In this document: piece after piece, positions 23,401 to 34,712 of the stretch
Position numbering within the stretch: the first letter of the stretch is position 1
How the letters are laid out: the number at the start of each line of letters is the position of its first letter
NCBI RefSeq assembly: GCF_009905375.1
Contig: NC_133650.1
Location: 67,821,648-67,885,647 of the forward strand
Reading direction: 5' to 3'
Length of the DNA stretch: 64,000 nucleotides
Origin: Apium graveolens
Lineage: Eukaryota; Streptophyta; Magnoliopsida; Apiales; Apiaceae
Translations under genes and position numbers: made by a program
The notes under the pieces: generated by a model
Seen by the model: only the letters and a program-made list of their open reading frames with translations
Told to the model about the DNA's origin: nothing
Databases searched by the model: none

Positions 23401-25183
23401 AAGCTAGGTAGGCCTCACTTCCTTTTCGTAGCATCCTTTTGGCCTGAGCTATGGTCAAAAATTTCTGCGTCTGCCTCTTTCCTCTAAATATAACTTCTTT
23501 CTTCCCGGGGATATTTAACTTAACTTTCTTCCCTTTACAGTCTATCTGAGCATCGTTGCTAGATAGCCAGTCCATCCCCAAAATCACATCAAACTCCCCT
23601 AATTTAAAAGGAATCAGATCAACACTGAAAGATTGCTCCCCTATGCCTATCTCACAGGCGGGGTGAATCTGGTTAACAGGAATAATTTCATGATTGGCTA
23701 TTTCTACTTGTAAGGGTTCTATCAAGGGTTTAGCCTTAAGTCTTAACTTACGCGCAAAGTCCTTTGATATAAAAGATTTAGTTGCTCCCGAATCAAATAA
23801 AACATTTGCACTGACTGAATTTAGAGAAAGGGTACCTGCTATCACATCTGAATCTTTCATAGCATCCTGGACTGTCATGTTGAAAGTCCTCGCAGTAGGT
23901 GGCTTATTAGAAGCAGCCCTGCTTGCTCCCGAAGCTGCTGGTTTGTTCATTGGGCAATCCTTCTTCCAATGACCCTGGCGTCCACACTGATGACAATTGG
24001 TGGTTGGAACAACGGCAGGGGTTGATGATGGGCACTTAGTTGAATAGTGGCCCTCCCGACCGCACTTAAAACAGGTTACTGGCCTTCCTTTACACTCCCC
24101 AGTGTGATTCCTTCCACATGTGTTACAGGCTGGCAATGGGGGTCGAGACTGGTTGGAATAGGACATTCTTGACTTCTGGCCGCCCTGGCTCACACTCACA
24201 CTCATTGGCCGCTTAAACCCAGTGTTCCTTCCTGGTAGGGACACTGCTCCTCGATTAAATCTAGTTGGGAAGCTCCTTCCTGCGGAACCTCCACCCATGC
24301 TCATACTTTTCCTCTTTATTCCTTTCTTCTCTCTTTCCTTCTGCATCTGCTCACTTCCAACTTCTACAATCGTTGCTTTTTGCACCAGAGTGGCATAGTC
24401 CGTAAGCTCAAGGATTGCCACCCTATTCTGAATCCATGGTTTCAGTCCCTGCTGAAACCTCCTAGCTTTCTTTCCCTCAGTGCTCACAAACTCCGGCACA
24501 AACCTTGATAATTCAGTAAATTTCGCTTCGTACTCTGCTACAGACAAATCATTCTGCTTTAGCTCCAAGAACTTGAGCTCCATCTGGTTTTCCATAAACC
24601 TCGGGAAATACTTTCCCAGAAACAACTGACTAAATCTCTCCCAGGTTATAATAGCATCTGTCTCCATGTTTTTCTTGGCCTCCCACCAGTAGTTAGCTTC
24701 TCCTTTCAGAAGGTAGGTAGCAAATACAGTTTTCTGTGCCTCATCGATACTCAAAATCTCAAAAGATTTCTCCATTTCCTTTAACCATGCCCTTGCCTCA
24801 ACTGGGTCGGCTGATCCGTGGAACTCAGGGGGCTTAAGGGACTTAAAAGCCCTGAAAGAGTTTGCCACTGCATTGTTACTTCCTTGAGGGGGTGGGTTGG
24901 GTTGACGTTCCAAATTCTGTCTTAGGAGTTGCATAAACTGGCCCATGGGATCCATGCCTGGGTTTGGTACTGGTTGCTCAACCTCGGTTTCTCCTTCTTC
25001 AGCCTCTATCTCAAATCCCTCAACATCATACGTTTCCTCTTCCTCTTCATACAGGGAGTCATCCTGTTCCACATAATCCTCATCTTCCTCTTCACTGTGT
25101 TCTTGGTTTCTATTGTCCTGATTATGGCTTCCCTGGTCCTCAGACCCAGGGTTCGCCCTAGTTCCAATCTTTCTTGGCGGCAT
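20474..25183 (-). CDS. Gypsy gag-pol polyprotein with chromodomain-like tail
   Basis: One open frame of 1569 codons with an ATG at 25183. Residues ~1-80 are acidic; ~95-290 form the retrotransposon gag domain (SAYEAKF-like [13 protein letters not shown]). Three zinc knuckles follow at about 350-410 ([40 protein letters not shown]), then protease ([12 protein letters not shown], ~460), RT (FIDDILIYS, ~795), RNase H, integrase with an HHCC region, MDFVVGLP (~1220), SDRDPRF and the [14 protein letters not shown] segment, and a tail ([26 protein letters not shown]) that is chromodomain-like as in Tekay/Del. RT before integrase defines Ty3/gypsy. No stop or frameshift is present. Confidence 0.97.
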   Translation of the reverse strand: MPPRKIGTRANPGSEDQGSHNQDNRNQEHSEEEDEDYVEQDDSLYEEEEETYDVEGFEIEAEEGETEVEQPVPNPGMDPMGQFMQLLRQNLERQPNPPPQGSNNAVANSFRAFKSLKPPEFHGSADPVEARAWLKEMEKSFEILSIDEAQKTVFATYLLKGEANYWWEAKKNMETDAIITWERFSQLFLGKYFPRFMENQMELKFLELKQNDLSVAEYEAKFTELSRFVPEFVSTEGKKARRFQQGLKPWIQNRVAILELTDYATLVQKATIVEVGSEQMQKEREKKGIKRKSMSMGGGSAGRSFPTRFNRGAVSLPGRNTGFKRPMSVSVSQGGQKSRMSYSNQSRPPLPACNTCGRNHTGECKGRPVTCFKCGREGHYSTKCPSSTPAVVPTTNCHQCGRQGHWKKDCPMNKPAASGASRAASNKPPTARTFNMTVQDAMKDSDVIAGTLSLNSVSANVLFDSGATKSFISKDFARKLRLKAKPLIEPLQVEIANHEIIPVNQIHPACEIGIGEQSFSVDLIPFKLGEFDVILGMDWLSSNDAQIDCKGKKVKLNIPGKKEVIFRGKRQTQKFLTIAQAKRMLRKGSEAYLAYVVDTQKEVPNLQDIPVVNEFEDVFPQDLPGLPPDRVIEFAIELAPGTAPVSKAPYRLAPLEMKELAIQLQELLDKGMIRPSVSPWGAPVLFVKKKDGSMRLCIDYRELNKLTIKNRYPLPRIDDLFDQLKDAVYFSKIDLRTGYHQLKIKPEDISKTAFRTRYGHYEFLVMSFGLTNAPAAFMDLMNRVFKKYLDKCVIVFIDDILIYSRTEAEHAEHLRIALGILREEQLYAKFSKCEFWRNEVQFLGHVINKEGVLVDPSKIEAVSNWERPTTPTEVRSFIGLAGYYRRFVQDFAKIAAPLTRLTRKTEKFEWTEKCENSFQELKKRLITAPVLALPDGKGDFVIYSDASHKGLGCVLMQHGRVIAYASRQLKEYEVRYPTHDLELAAIVFALKIWRHYLYGEKCEIFTDHKSLKYIFTQKELNMRQRRWLELIKDYDCEILYHPGKANVVADALSRKERLRMITTSEELIRDFEKMEIEVKVTGTGTEKLFEISMQPELLEKIRLCQEKIMNEDRKSMTGEEIHTEKDDKGIMRYSYRIWVPNVQELKDEILDESHSSRYSIHPGSTKMYRDLKEYYWWPNMKRDVAEWVNKCLTCQRVKAEHQRPSGLLRPLEIPEWKWEQIAMDFVVGLPRTKANHDAIWVIIDRLTKSAHFIPINERYTVDRLVDIYLKEIVTRHGVPASIVSDRDPRFNSRFWRSFQECAGTKLNMSTAYHPQTDGQSERTIQTLEDMLRVCAIDLKGSWDDHLPLIEFSYNNSFHASIGMPPYEALYGRRCRSPLYWDEVGERKMLGPEVVQRTRDIVDLIRGRLVAAQDRQKKYADLARKDKEYEVGDLVLLKVSPWKGLMRFGKKGKLSPRYIGPFEILRRIGKLAYELALPPNLQQVHNVFHVSMLRRYHRDARHIVEYEQVDMQPDLTYVEKPVRIMDKKEQVLRNKVIKLVRVLWQNHNVEESTWELESAMLEKYPQLFSV

Positions 25184-25594
25184 GATTCTGATAATAATAA
25201 AAACAATTATTGGGAAAAATTCAACGTTAGGTCACAATCATATACAACATTGTGCCTTGCACAGCTCTTATAATGGGGAGAACGTATATCGCAATTCTAT
25301 TATTTTAAGAAAGTTCTAATACGAAGTGCAGTAATAATAATAATAAAACAGTGATCCCGTCACTATGGAACTGAACCGAAAGGAAACAAATATATACATA
25401 CTGCGAGAATACATAGTTTGATCTGGTCAAAAGTACAACAGTGCTACAGTCATCTGTCCCAAAAGTGATACACAAGAGTCTATCTGTCTAGTCAGAAAAA
25501 GGGATGCTATATACAAGTCAACTATCCCGGAAATTGGCTCTTACTAAGGCCTCGGCTAACTAGACAACTAGACTATTCCATCATCAATCCTGAA
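25184..25594. other. Element C untranslated spacer between ORF0 and gag
   Basis: This 411-bp stretch between the extra ORF and gag has a short ATAATAATAATAA run near 25333 but no ORF or RNA gene that I recognise. Confidence 0.6.
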
Positions 25595-26272
25595 TCACAC
25601 ACCGGAGCGGGTCAGCTCCCAAACCCTTTCCATCGCACGACGGAAGATATAGTCGGCCTGCCGCCTGGAGATCCTACCATGCCTGTCCCCCTGAAGAGAT
25701 CTGAGTCTCGCTCGGGACGTGAGCTCTATCCCCGTAAGCTCCCTCCTCAAGGATCGGGGTATAGAAGCCCTGGTCTCATAAGCTCGGGTACGCCTACCCG
25801 CCCTCTCTGCATCCAACTCCCTCCTGGCCTCATCCAGTCGGGCCTCGGCAACAGCCACTCGGGTCCTCAAAACATCCTGAACATATCCATGAGCTAACGA
25901 AGACTGCCTCTGGGCAGGGTCAAGAGGTGGTGAATCCGGAGCCGCTGAGGGTGCCTCCTCGGTCTGCCTAGGCTCGGAAGTATGGGTCTCTGAGCTGTCA
26001 TCATCAGGAATCCAAGATAGTGGTGGAGGGGTAGGGGCTCTGACCACCGGAAGTGTGGGTAAAGGGATACCATCATACACTACCATAGGTCCAACACACT
26101 CCTCAGCTACTGGGACCTCATCCGGGTCCTCCTCATCTGAAATAGCAATGACCTCCGTCTCTGACTCCTCTGAGGGGTCCTCCTCATCCTCCTCCATCTC
26201 AGGCTCCTCCTGATCCTCAACATCCAGCAATGCCTCATCATGCTCACGCTCGTACATCTCAGGGTCCTCCAT
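25595..26272 (-). CDS. Extra acidic/coiled-coil ORF upstream of C gag
   Basis: A 225-codon ORF starts at an ATG (26270-26272), 180 bp downstream of the primer-binding site and 411 bp before gag. Residues 1-60 are very acidic (Glu/Asp runs), 65-125 Pro/Ser-rich (PLPTLPVVRAPTPPPLSW), and 130-225 form an Arg-rich helical segment likely to be a coiled coil (AVAEARLDEARRELDAERAG; RQADYIFRRAMERVWEL). Standard gypsy elements do not need such a protein; additional ORFs are known in several plant gypsy lineages. It is undamaged, like gag-pol, which suggests it is maintained. I recognise no catalytic motif and propose no function beyond possible protein-protein or nucleic-acid binding. Confidence 0.7.
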   Translation of the reverse strand: MEDPEMYEREHDEALLDVEDQEEPEMEEDEEDPSEESETEVIAISDEEDPDEVPVAEECVGPMVVYDGIPLPTLPVVRAPTPPPLSWIPDDDSSETHTSEPRQTEEAPSAAPDSPPLDPAQRQSSLAHGYVQDVLRTRVAVAEARLDEARRELDAERAGRRTRAYETRASIPRSLRRELTGIELTSRARLRSLQGDRHGRISRRQADYIFRRAMERVWELTRSGV

Positions 26273-26453
26273 CTCAGGCGCCTACACATTAAACGAGCTA
26301 AGTTACTATCATGATACTTATAAGGGTTCCCGTAAGGGTTTTAGCTGTCAGTACTACTTTAAGTAGTCCGACCATGAACTTGGAAAGAGTTCTTATTATC
26401 TTTGTGAGTTTATTATTTTATCGTCGCATCATCTCTGAGGTTTATAACGCTTA

Positions 26454-26465
26454 GCTCTGATACCA
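26454..26465 (-). other. Element C primer-binding site (tRNA-iMet)
   Basis: On the minus strand TGGTATCAGAGC lies four bases after the 5' LTR end at 26470, complementary to initiator methionine tRNA. Confidence 0.9.
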
Positions 26466-26469
26466 TTTC

Positions 26470-29400
26470 TGTAACACCCCCAGATCCGGGGTCGGGAATC
26501 CGGGTTGTCACGGTCTTTCTTTCCACAATATCACTTTACTTAATTAATAATAAATAACCTCATACTGTGACCCCACACTAACACACACCACAACCCGTTA
26601 TAGTCTCAGAGATGAAATTGAAATAAGTACAAGTCTTTGAATCCACAATTTAAAATTTTTACAACCCAAAATGATTACTTGATAATTTACAGTTAATTTC
26701 CATTATCTGCCACAAGTTATAATTATACATAATTTGATTCTCAAAAGTAGATGGTCTAAACTACAATGGATCTACCTCTGCAGCTATAGCAGCTACAATA
26801 TCAGCGGGAAGACGCGGGACGCTTCCCACGCGCTTGCGCTGGGTCTGCTGGAGTCTGGCCATCTCTCCTAACTGTTGTTGTGTGATGAAGAAATAAAGCA
26901 AGAGTGAGCCTTACAGCTCGCAAGATAATATGTATAGTGATAACAATAATATAAGTATCTAAATGGATACTTAATAGCATCTCTATCATATGCAAGATAA
27001 TTACTTGCTAGATATAAGTAAAAACAAGGAATGAAGCTACCAATACTTCACCACACTTATATCATATAAAGTTACTTGAACTGCCACCGTTCAAAGTATT
27101 ATAAGTTTTAAGAAAAACATCCCATAGATGAGACCACAAGTTAAGACTTGAATAGATTCAATCTTTGAAATATTATTGAATGAAAAAGTTATGAGATACT
27201 TTATTTAGTCCTGATATATATATATATCCACATATATATATATCCCGAAAACATTTCCTGGAACCTCTGTTATGTGAAGTATGAACAGAGTTCGAAACAT
27301 CCAATGAATTTTGGAAAGGAAAAGAATTTTGGCATAAACCCGATATCTTGCTGATCAGGCAAAGATACCCATAAGTAACCTTTTCTACTAGTAGATGGAC
27401 GAATTCCCCACTGGTCATCACCCTGGTCATAATTAAGACCTATGCTGGACTGCCACTCAGCCACTTATGCATTTGATGGACTCCCACTGAGCCACTTACA
27501 CAATAATAGACCGTACCCCGGCCTGTCGCTTATGCCGACTCAATGAGAGGGGCTTACTTCCCGAACGTTGGGCAAGTAATCAATTCATTTACCAAATCTG
27601 CAACCTTGTTGCGAATATAAAATACACCACAGAGCCGGATTCCCCAGGTTTTGAGCGAGTATTTAAATCCCCTTTAAAAAGGAAGATCTTAAATATAAAA
27701 ATGAGTTTTGGGATCCGCTCTGACTTTTAAAAATCATTTTGAAGACTCGAAAACACTTTAAAGAGTGTTTGGAGTAAGGCTGATTTAATGAAGTAAATCA
27801 GTCCCCAGAATATTAGAAAATATCTGAATATTATTAATTAAATAATATTCCCATAAAGAATAATCTTTATAAAAATAATTGAAGTAGAAGTATTAACTTA
27901 TACTTGAAACGAGTATTAAATAACCAAAGATATACTTATATGAAAGTATTATCTTTATTTGAATAATCGAAAATAAGTTTGATTATTGACACCTTATTCT
28001 TTAATAAAATAAAGAATATACCTCAGCAAATAATCGGAGTCATAGATCCTCAAATGAATATTCAAATAATATTCAATAAATAAAATAAGCTGAGTCATAA
28101 TACCTCGAATGAATATTATAAATAATATTCATTAAATAAAATAATTACATCCTCAAATGAATATTCAAATAATATTCAATAAATAATATAAAAGAGTCAT
28201 AAGCCCTCGAATGAATATTCAATAATATTCAATAAATAATATAAAAGGAGTCATAAGTCCTCGAATGAATATTCAAATAATATTCAATAAATAATATAAA
28301 AGAGTCATAAGCCCTCGAATGAATATTCAATAATATTCAATAAATAATATAAAAGGAGTCATAAGTCCTCGAATGAATATTCAAATAATATTCAATAAAT
28401 AATATAAAAGGAGTCATAAGTCCTCGAATAATATTCGAAATAATATTCAATAATAAAATAAAGTTTAAAGTTATCGAATAAACCTTATTCGATTAATAGT
28501 TTGGAAAACTATAACCATATATATATATATATATATATATATCCATATCCATATATACAAGATTACTCGGGATCCTCGACTCCCGGTTTTCGAAAATATT
28601 TTCACCTTTGGGTCCCTATACTAAGGGTATATGCAAGATACCGCTATCCTCTAGCATAGGTATTATCAACTGAACCAACAGATATATATTTCAAGAATAT
28701 GAAACAGGCATGCATATATACCATATCACATGCTACAATATATATCGCAAGAATTTGCTAAATAACCAACATGCATCTATTGCAAGATAATGCATATACA
28801 AGTGTATACATCACAACAACAGTATAACGGATAGAATACTTGCCTGAGCGACTTGGGGGTGAGAAAGGCTCGGGACGAGTCTGATAACCTATAAACAACA
28901 AGTAAGTTGGAATCAAACCAAAATCACTTGTAAACCTATACTTTAACTAACTTAGACTCTAACGCTTGTTTTGCGCTCACCGATTCGCTTAAGTCACTCG
29001 GGTACCCTCGGCTCCACCATTTTTAATAATTTAACCTTTACGAGTTTTAAAGCGATTCCTTCGCGAATGTCTTACCAACTGCCTAACACACTTACCATAA
29101 ATGTTTCATACATTAATTAACCCTTTTTGGTCTTTAACCTATGTTTCAAAGTAAGGCGAGGGAAAAAGTTTCGTTCGCGAAACGCCGTTACTTGAAACGG
29201 TCGTTTCTCCTAAACCGTGCATCGGAATCGAACGAACTACATATCAAAACGAAGCTCGTAACATGAGCTATCTAATCATGGCAGTGGTCATAATCTAGCA
29301 GGGGGTTCTCGGGTCCTAATGCTATGCACAAAAACAGTCCAAAGAAAATCGGACGTTACGACGGCTATGTTTACGCGATTTCCCATTTTTTAAACTACCC

Positions 29401-30639
29401 ACAATCAACACAAACCATCCTCAAATCCAACACACAACAAACACCCATCCTTATCACATCATAACAACCCCAACCAATTCAATTTAACCATTCAAACATA
29501 TGCTTAAACTTTACTTTAATCATTCTTAAGTTTCTTTAAATCAAAACCACAAAATTACCATTTCATTTCACTACCATTCCAAATCTCAAACTCTAATCAT
29601 AACAACAACTACAATAACATCCTACTCATCAAAATCACCTTATAATATATATGAACCTAGGGTTTGAAAATGGTATACCTTCCTTGAAGTGGTGGGTTGA
29701 GCTAGGAAGCCTTAAGAAGCTTGGAGAAGCCTTAGGAAAGCTTGGATCTTCAAGAAAAACAAGAAAAAGTTCAAGTTAAAAACTTGAAAACACTATTCAT
29801 TGTCTTCTTCTTTGATTAAATGGAGAAGCTAGAGAAAGAATTAATGGCTTAAACTCATGATATAGCCATAACTAAGCATAAAGATGGTTAGGGAATTTTC
29901 TTACCAATTAAGGATGCTTGGATCTTGATTTTGGAAATTTTAGCTTTGAAAAAAAATGAAAAGCCGAGAGCTAGGTGATGAACAAATGCCTTGGCTGATT
30001 TTTTGATTTTTGATGAAATGATTTGCTGGCTTGGTTGGCTTGGTTTTGCTTTTTAATTTAGCAAATTACTACCTTGCCCTTGAATTTGTGTGGTCCTTAA
30101 TCAACCACACCTCCCTTCTTCCCATGTCATGCTTACCTCATCCTCATGATGTCATCCTTCCTTCCTTGTCTTCTTTCTATTGGTTGGATGACATCACTCC
30201 CATTAATCCCTTTGATTAGCTTCCTAATCGTTTGCCTAATGACCGCTGATCTGTTGTACGGTTCGCTTAACTTTCGTTCTCGTTTATCGTTTGAAGGATC
30301 ATACCCGGGATCTTATTACTTAGGTTCCCTTAACCTTTCTCAATACGTTATATTCCTTTTTATGATCCTCTATTATAATCCTTTAATTTAAATCCTTTTT
30401 ATCCTGTTACCTTATACTCAATTCTCTCCGTATCTTGTGGATTTCCGGGAAAAACCAAAGTGTTCGGAATTGGGTTCTGACGATATTTACATACACTTAT
30501 ATACTTCATATAGTACTAATAAAATCCCAGAATATCCATAACAGAACCCCTATATAGTGTGGCGTGAAAAGTTTTCTCATTCAGCTAAAACACTATTCAC
30601 AAGGGTTACAAAAAGTTGAAAAATTTTGGGGTTATTACA
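26470..30639 (-). repeat. Element C 5' LTR (4170 bp)
   Basis: The upstream LTR of the minus-strand element and hence its promoter copy. It matches 16259-20440 almost base for base; differences include the length of two (AT)n runs and single changes, for example near 28320, 29351, 29495, 29806, 30029 and 30061. The terminal ...TTACA at 30639 is followed by the target duplication ACAAC. Confidence 0.95.
28037..28463 (-). repeat. Eight-unit ~54-bp tandem array in C 5' LTR
   Basis: This is the counterpart of the 17826-18253 array, with the same units and order. Each unit carries the short AT-rich inverted repeat described there. As it lies in the 5' LTR, it could affect transcription or packaging of the element RNA. 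Confidence 0.88.
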
Positions 30640-32299
30640 ACAACAGTGTGAGTAGCAATGGAGGCTTCAGCATCCTCTAATTGCTGATCTGGTTCTAAGT
30701 TCTGATCAACAGCCATATCCTGATGCTCACCTAAATTCTGATCATCAGCATCTAGATGCAGAGAAGGTGTAGGAGATAACTCTGTAGTTTGAACAGCATC
30801 AGTAGCAGGTGTTGTTGAAGGATTAGTTGCTGTTGGAGCTTCTAAGAAAATTACTTCAGGCACAACCAAGTTTTGAACATCAATATCAGCACTTGTGCCT
30901 GGATCAACAGGAGATACAGATGGTGTGTTGACCTTTTCAGAAACAGCTTCCTGAGATGGAGTTGATGAAGAAGAAGTGACTTTAACAAATTCCTTTTCCT
31001 GTGAGATCAGAGATTCTTGATCCCCTAACTGAGTTGCTACTGCTTCATCATCTGAAACAGGTCTTTTTGCCCTCTGTTTCTTGTATCTCTTTATAGATTT
31101 GGATTCCTTGGGAGTTTCAGGAACTGTCATTCTTCTAAGCCGCTTGAGAAGCCTAGATCCCCCAATTCCAGAATCCTTCTGAGAAGTCACTTTCTTAGCT
31201 TGTTTAACAACAGGTTCTGAAGAAGGAACCTGTTCCTCAGTATCAGATTCATCTCTCAAAGCAATCTTCCTTTTCTTGTAAGGTGTTTGAGGAACAGTCT
31301 TTGTCCTCTTAGGTTTGGAAGATGAAGGCTTCACAGTAGGTGCTGAGGATGAGGGTTGAATGGTCTGTGAAGTGGAGAGATAGGATTTGATATATTGCCT
31401 GAGGGTTGGTTGAGGAGAATGAGTGGTAGGTGCTGATGGTTGTTGTGGTGTTTGGATGTTGTTGTTGGTTGGACATCAGAATAAACAAATTTATAAGTAT
31501 CAGGATCAGCATTTACTAAGATCTGTTTTACAGACTGAGGAATCTGTAAAGGTCTAACCACTGATTTCTTAGTGTCAGCATTTATCAGGTCATTAAAGTA
31601 ACATTTTGCAACCTTAAAAGGTGGAGTTGAGGAACTGACTAATTGAGGTTCATCAGTACAAAAAGTATATATAAGTTGACAGAATCTAGCAAAGTAAACA
31701 ACATTCCTATCCTCTGTCATCCTATCCCCAATAAAACCAATTATAGCAGTTGCAAAATCAAAATGAGTTTGGTTTATAATAGCATACCCGATGTGCTGAC
31801 TCATAATAGGAATAACATCAAAATTCGAACACTTGTTCCCAAAAGCTTTAGTGATGCAGTCAAAGAAGAAGCTCCATTCTCTTCTGATATGAGCCCGTTT
31901 CAACTGCCCAAGCTTTGCCAAACTCTGTTCATACCCCAAATTGGCCATTAACTCCTGAAGAGCTGATTCCTCTGGAATTGAAAAAGTACATCCTTCTGGG
32001 AGATGTAGAGCCTTGCGTATTGTACCAGGAGTGACTGCATATGAAGAATCACCCACTTCGAAAACAATACTGGGAGTGCCATGTGTACCACCATTATCAA
32101 AGTGCCCAGTCCGCCAAAATGTCAGAACTTGTTGGCTTGAAAAGACTGAAGGATGGGTCAATGCATACCCAATCTCACTGTGTGCAAGAAGATCTTGCAC
32201 AAAATGCAATTCAGATGGAGCTTCAACATGATCAAGAATTGCAGCATAGTTATTTGGAACAAACTTAGCTCCATCAATGATTAAATCCTTAGGTGCCAT
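30640..32299 (-). pseudogene. Element B envelope-like ORF, N-terminal part
   Basis: The ATG at 32297-32299 starts MAPKDLIIDGAKF, in the same place as MAPVV... in A. The segment AHIRREWSFFFDCITKAFG...VVYFARFCQLIYTFC aligns in pattern with LRKEWSYLCDVVTKVF...VYYARFFMMLANHL of A, so the two ORFs are homologous although quite diverged. A frame change lies between 31335 and 31400. The next segment is Lys/Arg-rich (KPKRTKTVPQTPYKKRKIAL, a possible nuclear localisation signal) and then acidic. The ORF is cut at 30640 by element C and resumes at 16258. Function unknown. Confidence 0.8.
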
Positions 32300-32445
32300 G
32301 TGAAAAATTGAGATTTAAGAGTGCCTGTTAGGTGTTTGAGAAAATGTATGTATGAAAAACCAACGTGAGAAGAAGAAAGAGAATAAAAGCAAGTAGAGAA
32401 AAAGTATGAAAGGAAATAAAAGATTAAAAAATCTTCTCTCTGTCT

Positions 32446-32456
32446 TACTTATACTC
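32446..32456 (-). promoter_or_regulatory. TATA-like box before B envelope-like ORF
   Basis: On the minus strand GTATAAGTAAG lies about 150 bp upstream of the ATG at 32299, followed by a pyrimidine-rich leader. Position and leader type match the better TATA boxes of A (8403) and D (56671). It is weaker than those. Confidence 0.4.
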
Positions 32457-32459
32457 TTT

Positions 32460-33015
32460 TTAAAAAAAAAATGTAACCGTTGGACACCTGTCAGACATGC
32501 AGTAATAACGGATAGTTACTGGGCACGAGAAAATAGTAATCATTACTATACCACTTGCCGTTTTTCAAGGAGAAACCGTTCCACTTACCCAGATATTCCA
32601 TTAATCAAGGTGAAACAGTTTTAATTAAAAATTGAAACCGTTCCCACTAAATTATTTTTTACTGCAACATTAATATTCTGAAAATAAATCAAGTGAAAAT
32701 GACCAAAATAAATCAGATGAGTAAGTACTGATAAAGTAAAATCAGAACTTAAATTAAAACAGAATTTATATGGTCATCAGAATATGAATATTTATCAGGA
32801 TTTATCAATGCATTACAAAATATCTTAGAGACAAAATCTTGAAACAAAAACAAATTTCATTAATATATCAAGAGAATACATTCATGAAATTGAAATTACA
32901 TCAGAATTTATACAAGATTTTCCTAAGCTGCTAAACCTAACATCAACAGCCTTAGTCCTAGCTCAAGAAGCAGGGCAAGGCTGATGATGAAGAAAAACAG
33001 GAAGAAGAAAATAAA
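32460..33015 (-). other. B spacer between small ORF and envelope-like ORF
   Basis: Untranslated AT-rich DNA with imperfect repeats of an AACCGTT(C/T)C unit at 32573-32645 and TATCAGAACTT-type motifs near 32741-32800. No gene is seen. Confidence 0.6.
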
Positions 33016-33285
33016 TCATTTCTTCTTCCTACTCTCGACAAACAGAATGGCGAGTCGAATGATTCGCTCTTGCTGGCGGAGAGCTTCCAGCCTTTCCTCC
33101 TCCAATCGCTCCAGATGGCGATCGTAATCCATATAGAAGAATAGGAGGTGGGTGAGTACCTCCTGGGGCACAGACTCCCATATTTCATCAGGAATGGCAG
33201 TGACGTGCCATTCCTGCTGCCAATCGGCACAACTTAGCTCCATATTGAAGGTTTCGTAGTTCAAAAACATGTTGTATCTGACCAT
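33016..33285 (-). CDS. Small ORF in B pol-env spacer (89 aa)
   Basis: A complete 89-codon ORF starts at an ATG in a good plant context (ACACCATGG, 33285), about 80 bp after a TATATAAG box, and ends at 33016. The first half is mixed (MELSCADWQQEWHVTAIPDE), the second half is an Arg/Glu-rich helix (RHLERLEEERLEALRQQERI) ending SRKKK. Nothing similar lies in the shorter spacers of A and D. It is free of stops although gag, pol and env of the same element are broken, but it is short. I do not recognise a family. Confidence 0.5.
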   Translation of the reverse strand: MVRYNMFLNYETFNMELSCADWQQEWHVTAIPDEIWESVPQEVLTHLLFFYMDYDRHLERLEEERLEALRQQERIIRLAILFVESRKKK

Positions 33286-33361
33286 GGTGTTTTTGATAGA
33301 AAAAGTATGAAGGTAAGTTTGTGAGAAAAGATTTGATGGGAAGGCTGTTGTGGAGTGGTTG

Positions 33362-33370
33362 CTTATATAG
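33362..33370 (-). promoter_or_regulatory. TATA box before the B small ORF
   Basis: On the minus strand CTATATAAGC is followed by a CA-rich leader and the ATG at 33285. Spacing allows a 5' UTR of about 50 nt. Confidence 0.5.
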
Positions 33371-34712
33371 GCAAGAGAATTCCAGGAGACACAAAGAAAT
33401 TTAATGTTGACAGGTAAAATTAATTCTACCTCGTCTCCCTAGACTTGGAAAAAGAAAAACATTCATTGGAAAGAGAAAACATGGTTTTAATGCGCACAAG
33501 AAGCAAGTAAAAGTTGACTGTTCATGTACGAGTACCACTATCCCTAAATATAGTGACTGTTAATCTTCCACTTCAACATATCAGGTGTAAACTGAGACTG
33601 TTTTTAAATTTTATCCACAAATAAGTCAAGTAAAGAATCAGACTTTAATATCAGAACTTAGACTTATATCAGAACTTAACGGTCATCGGAACATAATTTC
33701 TTAACTCGAAAAATGAATGCCTATCTTAGTAAGTCCTCACACAAATTCTTATTTATATTCTACAGAATTTAATCATCAGAACATGCAATCAGAACTTGTC
33801 CTCAGAATTTGTGCAATGTGACACAATAACTGTTCATCTAAAACAACATAGATCACCACAGTGATTTTCATCATTCATATGGAGTGTTTAGTGTGTGTAT
33901 TAAGCTAAATATCAGACAAGGAGTAAAGTCTGATTCACTTCAGTACATCTTAGAAATAAGGCATAACTAAAACTTTGCTAAAGAGCTGTCATTATTCTGA
34001 AACCTACTGTTGAATTAGTTCATGCATGAGTCCACCTCAACTATTGTGTGCTAATTTTATGCATCGTTTTGAATTCCATTTTATAGTGGCTTCTCAGTGT
34101 AAGTGAGTCACAACTGCTCATCAGAATTTATGCTATTATCAGAGTATTTCTCCAGTAATCATAGAGTGTGAAAAGTCACCAAGAAAATATTTTATTTGCT
34201 TTTCTGATGCATATTACTTAATACCAGCAATGCACTTGGGTCTTCCCTTCCACATTTTTACTCTAGATCTCAAAGGAGTAACTGATTTTTAATCCTTGAT
34301 TCTTTTGCTTTTTCTTTTGATAAGTGAGGTTTATCAGCACTTAGTACATTCAACAGATTTACTAGCATCAGAACTTAACAGATGAGTAGCATTATTCTAG
34401 TTTATGACGTAGTAATAAGATAGATAAAGTAAACTCAACTAAGCTCAATTATCAGAATTTGCTTGTGTCAATAGATTTCCACAGAAATAATTACTTCTTA
34501 CATGGGATCCCTTGTTTATTGAAGACTACTAGTTCAGCATCTAGCACAGTTATCCTCATAGGATTGAATAGTTACTTAAACAGACATATCACTTATCAGA
34601 GTTTAGAAACATATTTCAGACACTTAAACACATTTGTCAATTAAGCACAGAATACCCAAAGAGATTAAATTCTGTAAATACTGATCATAAAGTCTGATAT
34701 AATAGAACAAAA
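33371..34712 (-). other. B pol-proximal spacer with TCAGAACTT motifs
   Basis: This 1.3-kb stretch has no gene. It holds many copies of ATCAGAACTT and near variants (ATCAGAATTT, TCAGACTTT), for example at about 33649, 33668, 33788 and 34366. It is the B counterpart of the motif-bearing pol-env spacer of A and D. Confidence 0.65.

Larger units (their letters stand above)
16259..30639 (-). mobile_element. Element C: intact Tekay-type gypsy chromovirus
   Basis: A 14,381-bp Ty3/gypsy element with long near-identical LTRs (16259-20440 and 26470-30639), target duplication ACAAC (16254-16258 and 30640-30644), a tRNA-iMet primer site, one uninterrupted 1569-codon gag-pol with a C-terminal chromodomain-like tail, and an extra 225-codon ORF upstream of gag. 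The terminal signatures (TGTAATAACCCC... on the minus strand) and pol sequence fit the Tekay/Del clade. About 8-10 substitutions between LTRs and an open gag-pol indicate a recent insertion that may still be competent. Confidence 0.95.
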
